Below, piece after piece: positions 1 through 5,415 of a stretch of DNA of 9,570 nt. Position 1 is the stretch's first letter, and each line of letters starts with the position of its first letter. Location: positions 1 through 9,570 of the forward strand of contig JAISFJ010000148.1 in assembly GCA_031263665.1 (NCBI GenBank), in the 5' to 3' direction. The notes beneath the pieces are model-generated. The model saw only the letters and a list, made by a program, of their open reading frames with translations, searched no databases and had not been told where the DNA came from. Source of the DNA: Coriobacteriales bacterium. Lineage in GTDB: Bacteria > Actinomycetota > Coriobacteriia > Coriobacteriales > UBA8131. The position numbers were made by a program, and so were the translations under genes.

Positions 1-1
1 T

Positions 2-1621
2 CTCATATACGTAGACCTCAGCACCTCGTTTGCCATCGCCGCCCTGCTCATATCGCTGGTGCTCAAATATCAGAACTACGAGACGACCAAAGCAAGACAG
101 ACGGCGGAAAGCGAGCTCAAGCGTGCCGAAGAAGCGTCGCGCGCCAAGGGGGATTTTCTCTCCAATATGAGCCATGAGATACGCACTCCCATGAACGCCA
201 TCATCGGCATGGTGACGATTGGGCAGCGGACCGACGACCCCGCACTCAAGAATCGTTGTCTCGAACAGATACACGACGCGTCAAATCACCTGCTGGGCAT
301 CATCAACGACATTCTCGATATGTCGAAGATAGAGGCGAACAAGCTCGAACTCTCCGAGGTTCCCTTTGACATTCGCAAGGTGATTGATACGGTGACGAAT
401 GTCATCGCTTTTCGAGCTGCCGAGGTCGACCAGAATATTCAGGTTACGGTGGATGAGCGCGTGCCTTCTCTGGTCATCGGCGATGACCAGCGCCTGGCCC
501 AGGTCATAACCAACCTGCTCTCCAACGCAATCAAGTTTTCGCCCGACGGCGCGAGTATAGAGCTTGATGTCAAAAGGCTCGACGGTGCCGCTGATGGTGT
601 GAGCGGTGCTGGTAGTGACGGTGATGGAGATGATGCCGGTGACGGTGCCGGTTTTGTTGCTGGCGCTGCTGGTGCCGGGGATGCTGATAATGCCGCCGGC
701 GCTGGTGACGGCGCTACTACCGCTACTACTGCCGTCGCCACTGCTACCAGGGCCGTTGCTGCTACCGGGGCCGTTGCCGCCGCTGATGCCGACCACAAAA
801 GCGCTTCCGATGATGAAGCCGCTGACTCTTGTGTCTTGCAGGTAGATGTAAAAGACCATGGCATCGGCATCAGCGATGAGCAGATACCGCGTCTGTTTCA
901 TTCGTTTGAGCAAGCCGAGAGCGGAACTTCGCGTAAATACGGCGGAACCGGCCTGGGACTTGCCATCTCAAAGCGCATCATCGAAGCGATGGATGGCAGG
1001 ATATGGGTCGAATCGGAGCTTGGCTCAGGCTCGACGTTCTCCTTTACCGTGAAAATGGGCGTGCCCGGCGCGGATGTGGAGGAAGTTGCCGACACACAAG
1101 CGGTTGAGGCGCAGGTAATAGGCGGGGTAAAACTGGCGAGTGAGTCAAAGGCAACAGCAAACAGAGCCAACTTGGCGCGACCGGCCGACAAAACTTCACG
1201 GCAATCGGCGGCAACCGTAGCCGAGGGCGAAGAAGTCGATTTTTCGGCCTACCGCATCCTGGTTGTTGAGGACATCGAAGTCAACCGCGAAATCGTCATA
1301 GCCTTGCTTGAGCCTACCTCAATTAAAATCGACGAAGCTTACAATGGTTTTGAGGCTCTTGAGATGTTTAAGGCCGACCCCAAACGCTATGACCTGATTC
1401 TTATGGACGTGCAGATGCCGGAGATGGATGGCTACACCGCAACGCAACGCATACGCGAACTCGACGCGGTACAAGGACAGACGGTTCCCATCATCGCCAT
1501 GACAGCAAACGTCTTTCGCGAGGATGTTGAGCGCGCCTTAGAAGCCGGCATGAACGCGCACATCGGAAAACCCATCGACCTCGATGAACTCCTACGCCTC
1601 CTGCAAACCTACCTGAGGTAG
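2..1621 (+). CDS. Hybrid sensor histidine kinase, 5'-truncated by window edge
   Basis: The reading frame is open from the first bases, so the true start and the sensor part lie outside the window. A hydrophobic segment ([15 protein letters not shown], about nt 23-64) reads as the last membrane helix. A short coiled coil follows, then a HisKA domain with the phosphoacceptor His in SHEIRTP (codon 173-175). The HATPase_c domain shows an N box ([13 protein letters not shown], from nt 512), a G1 box (DHGIGIS, near 854) and a G2 box (GTGLGLAI, near 947). After a roughly 65-residue linker comes a complete receiver domain: acidic pair E-D at 1268-1273, phosphoacceptor Asp in [11 protein letters not shown] (1406-1408), Thr at 1502 and Lys in GKPID at 1568. 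There is no output domain, so the phosphate probably passes to an Hpt protein or another regulator, or the receiver controls the kinase. The oddity is a low-complexity insert at 581-826 between N and G1 boxes. It converges on the downstream LuxR gene. Family call is secure; the signal sensed is unknown. Confidence 0.95.
   Translation, partial: LIYVDLSTSFAIAALLISLVLKYQNYETTKARQTAESELKRAEEASRAKGDFLSNMSHEIRTPMNAIIGMVTIGQRTDDPALKNRCLEQIHDASNHLLGIINDILDMSKIEANKLELSEVPFDIRKVIDTVTNVIAFRAAEVDQNIQVTVDERVPSLVIGDDQRLAQVITNLLSNAIKFSPDGASIELDVKRLDGAADGVSGAGSDGDGDDAGDGAGFVAGAAGAGDADNAAGAGDGATTATTAVATATRAVAATGAVAAADADHKSASDDEAADSCVLQVDVKDHGIGISDEQIPRLFHSFEQAESGTSRKYGGTGLGLAISKRIIEAMDGRIWVESELGSGSTFSFTVKMGVPGADVEEVADTQAVEAQVIGGVKLASESKATANRANLARPADKTSRQSAATVAEGEEVDFSAYRILVVEDIEVNREIVIALLEPTSIKIDEAYNGFEALEMFKADPKRYDLILMDVQMPEMDGYTATQRIRELDAVQGQTVPIIAMTANVFREDVERALEAGMNAHIGKPIDLDELLRLLQTYLR
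581..826 (+). repeat. Low-complexity Ala/Gly/Asp-rich insert within the HATPase domain, with tandem repeats
   Basis: About 83 in-frame codons, almost all Ala, Gly, Asp, Thr, Val or Ser, separate the N-box strand (ELDVKRL) from the strand leading to the G1 box ([14 protein letters not shown]). In ordinary kinases these strands are joined by a short loop. The DNA shows expansion. GACGGTGCCG occurs at 581-590 and again at 641-650. Two adjacent 18-bp units at 743-760 and 761-778 match at 16 of 18 positions and encode ATRAVA and ATGAVA. GCT/GCC/GGT/GAC triplets dominate throughout. The frame is kept and the flanking motifs are intact, so the kinase is probably still functional with a disordered loop. 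Confidence 0.8.
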
Positions 1622-1624
1622 AGC

Positions 1625-1680
1625 GGGGCAGAGTGCACTCCACACCAGGAACCGTCCCCATCTGTCCCACACTCTGCCCC
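1625..1680. repeat. REP-like inverted repeat between convergent genes
   Basis: GGGGCAGAGTG (1625-1635) is the exact reverse complement of CACTCTGCCCC (1670-1680), with 34 nt between. The loop contains GGAACCGTCCCC and CTGTCCC. I associate that GGGACGGTTCC-type sequence with dispersed REP-like palindromes in several bacterial groups, from memory and not checked here. Neither side has a T-tract, so it is not a canonical intrinsic terminator. It is nevertheless the only candidate for ending transcription of the kinase and the LuxR gene, whose stops are 68 bp apart. Confidence 0.6.
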
Positions 1681-1689
1681 CGTCCCCCA

Positions 1690-4245
1690 TCAAATCAGCT
1701 GCTTTGTCGCGGCGATGCGGACGGCGTCTATGGCGTTTTCCGCGCCGAGCTTCTCATAAATCATCTGCAACATTGTTTTGACGGTATTGATTGAGATGCC
1801 ATGTGCGAGAGAGATTTCTGTGCGTGAAAGCCCCTGGGAAAGGTCCGTGAGTATCTCAAGCTCCTTGCCCGTAAGCTGCACGTTGGTTTCGAGGTCGTGA
1901 GCGGCCAGATAACAGGAGCGTATGTGTGCGACACGCTTTGCATACGTGGTCGCCTTGCTTCGTATGGTTTTGAGCCACGAGGATGGAACGTGCACCTCCT
2001 TTGCTTTCAGCGCCATGTTGGTGAGCGTTCGCATGTTGTTGCCCAACTCGATAAACATCATGTCAAATCTGTTAGGTTCAGAGAGCTCGTAGGCCATCTC
2101 CAAATGCTGGAGAGCGGCAGTTCTCTCGCCGAGTTGACAGTGGCAAACAGCTTTAGCTGCCTCGATCCCCACTTTTCCAAGAATATAGCGTGAGATACCA
2201 TAACGAGCGGTACGGCTGTTGGAAAAATCGAGCAGGGTTTGGTAGTTTTTGTTTGCGAGATAGCACTTTGTCTTAATGGAATCGTCCAATCCGTCAAAGA
2301 GGTTTTTTGCGTCGGTCGACCATAAATCGCTTTTAAGCCAACTGTCTACGCGATTTATCTCACCTATCATGGCAAAAAACCAACTGGAAATCATCTCGTA
2401 GAGAATATGGCGATTTGCGAACGAAGGCTCGTTGGTGAGGGTTTCGAGTTGGGTATGTGCGGCAACAAGCTGGCTGTACTTACCTCTTTGGAGATAGATA
2501 CGTATCAAGAGGAATAGTGCCCTGCTCACCAGTTCAAACTGGTCGTACTCGCGAGCGGCACTTATGCAGTTGAGAGCGTGATGTTCGGCTTCGACAGACT
2601 GTCCGCGAAAAAACGCACACTCCGAACGCACCAAATCATCTAAGCCATGCGCGCAACCCTGTAGCGTAAGCGTTGCGCAGGGAACCGACCGATTGAGTGC
2701 TTCGATGTAGTCCTCCACATCTTTTGCGTCCCCACCTCCTACTCTTAACGCATAGGGGCCTACGGGGCAGAAGTGAAGTCCGCCGTGCGGTAGCTTTGTC
2801 GAGGTATCAAAGTACTCCAAAGCCTTTTCAAAGTGCTGAGCGAAGCTGTAATCGCGCGTTTCGGGGCAGGTAATCAGTTTGGCGAATCCAAGATTGTTGT
2901 GCAGACCCATCAAAATATGACTGGTAGTGCCATCCAGCGACCGCGCTTCGAGTTGGGCCAGGTATTCGCGCGTTTTCTCCTGAGCTTCCCCGATTTTTCC
3001 CACGGACAATATGAGGCGGGTATGCAGGGCACGTGCGCGTGAATGCTGGTCAAACATCTCCACAGGGGCGTCCTGAAAAATTGCAAGTACGGTGGAGGCG
3101 ACGTCAAAAGGTATGACGGGAGGGTAGCTGCACGCTATGTCGATGATGGCGCCGTAGTCGCCCACCGCGTGGTAATAAGAAAGCGCATCTAGCTTATACC
3201 CGTTGGCCCCACACCAGCGTGCGGCCTTTTTGTTGGCTTCGTACCGTTCGTTTTTCGTTAGAATATCCTGCCGCTTCTCGAGATAGTGCAGCAGAAGGTG
3301 GTGGATTCGATACACGTGCATATAGTTGTCGTAGCGTATCAGTGAGCTGATGCGAACAAGCTCGTTCATCGATTGCTGTCCGTCCTTAAATTCACTGATT
3401 AAATCAGGGGAGAGATGCTTGATGAGGGAGAGCTGTATGAGAAAGTGCCTCAGCTTGTCGGAGATAACGGAGAACAGCTCATTGTCGGCGATTACCTCAA
3501 AGCTGCTTGTGAGTGCTGAGTGGATGTAATGGCCATTATCCGGGTTTTTTTCAAGAAGGTTAGCCGCTAGCGAAACCGCGAAGGGCCAACCCTCCGTATC
3601 AAAATAGATGCTTGTGGTAAGTTCGTTTGAAATTTTAATACCAATGAGCTCAAAGTAGTCAGCCATCTCGCTTTTGGTAAAGAACAACTCCTCTTCGTCG
3701 ATGCGCGAAAGGCGTTTGTTGTAGTAAAGGTCATTGACGTTGGGGAGATTGTCTCGGCGCGAGATTATTATTACCGAGACCTTCTCGGTGCTGGACAAGC
3801 AGATTTGTGCGATGAAATTGAGCGTAGGGCCGTCCTCCAAGAGATGGAGGTCATCAAACACGAGGGCATAGGAGTAGCGTGGTTTTAACTCGGCGATAAG
3901 TAATTCCCCAAGATAGCGCTGTAATTCCATGGTTTCGGGGAAGCCTACGGATAAAAGCATTTGTGCCAGGTCTGGATTGAGAGGAGCGAAGGCTTGCGAG
4001 AAGGTTTCCCAAAAGTGCGACAGCATATTATCATTTGCGGAAAGCTGCACCCAGATCGTTCGCATCATTTTCTCACGAAGATATGATGCGACAGCAATTG
4101 ACTTTCCAAACCCAAGACCCGCGACGACAGTAGTAACCGGCCGTTTGAGTGCCTGCGTAAACAACGTGTCCATGCGCGTTCTATGCAGAACCCTTCGGTT
4201 TCTTATCCGCGTCTCTGACCCAGCGTTTTTGTTACGCTCAGTCAT
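1690..4245 (-). CDS. Large ATP-binding LuxR-family (MalT-like) transcriptional regulator
   Basis: This is a roughly 851-residue STAND-type regulator. Near the N-terminus RVLHRTRMDTLF leads into a Walker A motif AGLGFGKS (residues 42-49) and a Walker B ALVFDDLHLL (127-136). A long helical, TPR-like central region follows. The protein ends in a typical LuxR/GerE helix-turn-helix (about 789-851: LTGKELEILTDLSQGLS, EISLAHGISINTVKTML, then IYEKLGAENAIDAV). In MalT, ATP and an inducer drive multimerisation and promoter activation; here the inducer is unknown. I chose ATG 4243-4245 because it follows a purine-rich stretch (GGGGAAAGAGAAGAG). An upstream in-frame GTG at 4300-4302 would add 19 residues, but it lacks a ribosome site and its codons overlap a repeat region. 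Its own promoter lies at 4408-4437. The gene is same-strand and downstream of the sortase, so read-through from that operon is possible. Target genes cannot be told from sequence. Confidence 0.93.
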   Translation of the reverse strand: MTERNKNAGSETRIRNRRVLHRTRMDTLFTQALKRPVTTVVAGLGFGKSIAVASYLREKMMRTIWVQLSANDNMLSHFWETFSQAFAPLNPDLAQMLLSVGFPETMELQRYLGELLIAELKPRYSYALVFDDLHLLEDGPTLNFIAQICLSSTEKVSVIIISRRDNLPNVNDLYYNKRLSRIDEEELFFTKSEMADYFELIGIKISNELTTSIYFDTEGWPFAVSLAANLLEKNPDNGHYIHSALTSSFEVIADNELFSVISDKLRHFLIQLSLIKHLSPDLISEFKDGQQSMNELVRISSLIRYDNYMHVYRIHHLLLHYLEKRQDILTKNERYEANKKAARWCGANGYKLDALSYYHAVGDYGAIIDIACSYPPVIPFDVASTVLAIFQDAPVEMFDQHSRARALHTRLILSVGKIGEAQEKTREYLAQLEARSLDGTTSHILMGLHNNLGFAKLITCPETRDYSFAQHFEKALEYFDTSTKLPHGGLHFCPVGPYALRVGGGDAKDVEDYIEALNRSVPCATLTLQGCAHGLDDLVRSECAFFRGQSVEAEHHALNCISAAREYDQFELVSRALFLLIRIYLQRGKYSQLVAAHTQLETLTNEPSFANRHILYEMISSWFFAMIGEINRVDSWLKSDLWSTDAKNLFDGLDDSIKTKCYLANKNYQTLLDFSNSRTARYGISRYILGKVGIEAAKAVCHCQLGERTAALQHLEMAYELSEPNRFDMMFIELGNNMRTLTNMALKAKEVHVPSSWLKTIRSKATTYAKRVAHIRSCYLAAHDLETNVQLTGKELEILTDLSQGLSRTEISLAHGISINTVKTMLQMIYEKLGAENAIDAVRIAATKQLI

Positions 4246-4280
4246 CTCTTCTCTTTCCCCACCTTGCGCTAACAGAAATA

Positions 4281-4365
4281 CTCGACGATGCTTAACGCAC
4301 ACGACGATGCTCGACGATATTCGGCAAAAAACTCGAAAGTATTTTGAAAACTCGAGAGCATTTTC
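4281..4365 (-). repeat. CTCGA-centred repeats in the LuxR-gene leader
   Basis: Two adjacent 19-bp units, AAAACTCGAAAGTATTTTG (4328-4346) and AAAACTCGAGAGCATTTTC (4347-4365), agree at 16 of 19 positions. Two more CTCGACGAT copies lie at 4281-4289 and 4310-4318, and a related ACGACGATG sits at 4301-4309. CTCGA starts fall at 4281, 4310, 4332 and 4351. They lie downstream of the predicted promoter and upstream of the preferred ATG, so they would be in the transcribed leader. They could be operators for a regulator that blocks or loops the promoter, or an RNA-level element. The binding factor is unknown. Confidence 0.55.
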
Positions 4366-4407
4366 CGTTGTGCATTACAGTATGCCCTTGCAAAGCAACT
4401 TCCTTGG

Positions 4408-4437
4408 ATTGTAGTTGAGTAGTCCCGACTAAGTCAA
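4408..4437 (-). promoter_or_regulatory. Sigma70-type promoter of the LuxR-family gene with spacer palindrome
   Basis: Read on the minus strand, TTGACT (4432-4437) is followed after 18 bp by TACAAT (4408-4413). Both are one base from consensus. The spacer begins with a perfect dyad, TAGTC-GG-GACTA (4420-4431). Outer TTGA (4415-4418) and TCAA (4434-4437) extend it to an imperfect 23-bp palindrome overlapping the -35 box. A protein bound here would compete with polymerase or, MerR-like, remodel the long spacer. The start of transcription would be near 4400, giving a leader of about 155 nt. Confidence 0.6.
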
Positions 4438-4529
4438 GCAACCGATAGTTTTGCCTGCTCACGCATGCGCACCTGGTTAAACGCCTCCTGATTTGGGATG
4501 AATGACGGTGATGAGTAGCGCAGAGTCAT
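4434..4529 (-). CDS. Possible 31-residue small ORF after the sortase gene (doubtful)
   Basis: An ATG 12 nt after the sortase stop opens a 31-codon frame (MTLRYSSPSF... to ...KLSVA). The product is basic, with no membrane segment and no match I recognise. There is no clear Shine-Dalgarno sequence in front of it; the preceding bases are AAGTAACAGCAA. Its stop codon lies inside the -35 box of the LuxR promoter. It could be translated by coupling to the sortase, or be a gene remnant, or be chance. Nothing else in the roughly 100 bp between the sortase stop and that promoter looks like a terminator. A 6-bp AATGAC/GTCATT repeat (4501-4506, 4525-4530) has no T-tract. Confidence 0.2.
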   Translation of the reverse strand: MTLRYSSPSFIPNQEAFNQVRMREQAKLSVA

Positions 4530-4541
4530 TTGCTGTTACTT

Positions 4542-5327
4542 TCAGTAATCAAAGGTGAGGGTGCGTTCGGGCGTGCGTTCGCTGGTGTAGACGAGGGTGC
4601 GTTCGTCTCGTGGGTGATAGACATATGAGCAGGTCACAAACGTGAAAACCTGACGAGTTTGGGGCATTTGCTCGTACTTCATGTCAGAGCGCGCGTACTG
4701 CTCGGAAATCCAGGAGCGCAAAGCGGAGACAGAAGCAAAGTCGCTGATGTTCACTCGGTGCGAGCCAGGGATAACATCGGCTGCCAAAACGTTGAGGCGT
4801 AATTTGTATCCCGGGGTTTGAAAAAGCATCTCCTGGTGTGTGTTGGCAAAATCCCATTCGCGGTAGTTCGCGAGTGCGGCAAAGGAATTTTCCAGGCGCT
4901 TGATATTGTGCCCCAAGATGACAACCTGAGGACTTTCTAAAGTACATTGCGCGTTGACATAGGGGCATCCGATATAGCTTAAAGAGCCAAAAACATCGTG
5001 TGTCAGATAATAGGTGGGGCGTGCGCTACTCGCCTGGACGATGGGTGTGTCAATACCGGTATCCGGAACAGTAAGCCAGGCGACAATGTTGGGATTAACG
5101 CCTTGCCAATACTCCCAATCAACATAAGGAAACCCATCATCCAAGGTCGTCTCGGCCGAAGAGGATGAAGATGAGGGGCCTTGGGGCACTATCTTGGAGG
5201 CAGTGTGGTTCATGGAAGCTATCCACAAAAACGCGACGAGTACCAAGGCGGCAAGCGCGCAGCCCGTGATGAAGCAGACGCGCGCCGCCTTTGACCCCTG
5301 GCGTGGTTTCTTTTTTACGGCGTTCAT
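4542..5327 (-). CDS. Class B sortase
   Basis: This is a 261-residue membrane-anchored cysteine transpeptidase that cleaves a sorting motif in secreted proteins and joins the new C-terminus to the cell wall or to another pilin. A basic N-terminus (KKKPRQGSK) precedes a membrane helix at about residues 15-38, then a Ser-rich linker (52-57). The catalytic domain opens with the class B-like block NPNIVAWLTVPDTGIDTPIV (78-97). The catalytic triad reads His140 (VILGHNI), Cys233 (FVTCSY) and Arg243 (DERTLVYT). The length is normal for the class. The ATG at 5325-5327 is the only sensible start, though its ribosome site (ACAGG, very close) is weak. It lies 36 bp after the adhesin gene on the same strand, so the two probably form an operon and the adhesin is the likely substrate. 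The last 21 residues repeat the ERT(L/P) unit three times, reflecting a DNA duplication. Confidence 0.93.
   Translation of the reverse strand: MNAVKKKPRQGSKAARVCFITGCALAALVLVAFLWIASMNHTASKIVPQGPSSSSSSAETTLDDGFPYVDWEYWQGVNPNIVAWLTVPDTGIDTPIVQASSARPTYYLTHDVFGSLSYIGCPYVNAQCTLESPQVVILGHNIKRLENSFAALANYREWDFANTHQEMLFQTPGYKLRLNVLAADVIPGSHRVNISDFASVSALRSWISEQYARSDMKYEQMPQTRQVFTFVTCSYVYHPRDERTLVYTSERTPERTLTFDY
4557..4605. repeat. 13-bp direct repeat at the 3' end of the sortase gene
   Basis: GAGGGTGCGTTCG occurs exactly at 4557-4569 and 4593-4605, 36 bp (12 codons) apart. A partial third copy, GCGTGCGTTCG, starts at 4571. In the protein this gives ERTL twice and ERTP once. The distal ERTL copy holds catalytic Arg243; the others form the C-terminal tail. 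Confidence 0.75.
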
Positions 5328-5345
5328 GGCCTGTCTGATTTCAAT

Positions 5346-5415
5346 TTACCACTACCGCTACCACTACCGCCCCGTCGCTTGCCCCGTTTTTCGCCCGCTA
5401 TTCGCCCCGTCGCTT
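5346..5415. repeat. Direct repeats at the 3' end of the adhesin gene and in the spacer
   Basis: CGCCCCGTCGCTT occurs exactly at 5368-5380 and 5403-5415, 35 bp apart. The spacing is not a multiple of three, so the two copies are read in different frames (SDGA and QATGR). Immediately after the stop codon the minus strand continues with a short GGTAGY hexamer run (GGTAGTGGTAGCGGTAGTGG). Together they suggest that slippage or duplication made the present C-terminal tail and stop codon. Confidence 0.7.

Noticed and set aside
69..185. Possible thioester adhesin domain at the N-terminus of the surface protein (coordinates here are residues)
   Set aside because: The Cys residues are in an SCDSPGC context and no matching Cys/Gln thioester motif pair is visible.
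281..913. 210- and 143-codon minus-strand frames across the kinase gene
   Set aside because: They lie opposite intact HisKA and HATPase motifs, and their length comes from the GC-rich triplet repeats.
4246..4302. 19-residue N-terminal extension of the LuxR-type regulator from GTG 4302
   Set aside because: There is no ribosome site before the GTG, and the extension overlaps the repeat region; the ATG at 4245 has a purine-rich leader.
4281..4365. CRISPR-like array
   Set aside because: The units are short, unequal in spacing and without spacers of constant length, and no cas gene is present.
3929..4414. 161-codon plus-strand frame over the regulator start and its promoter
   Set aside because: It is antisense to the Walker A region, crosses the predicted promoter, and its product looks like no protein family.
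4266..4434. Minus-strand frame continuing about 54 codons past the small ORF's TGA, suggesting stop read-through
   Set aside because: An open run of this size is likely by chance, it crosses the promoter and repeats, and there is no selenocysteine or recoding signal I can see.
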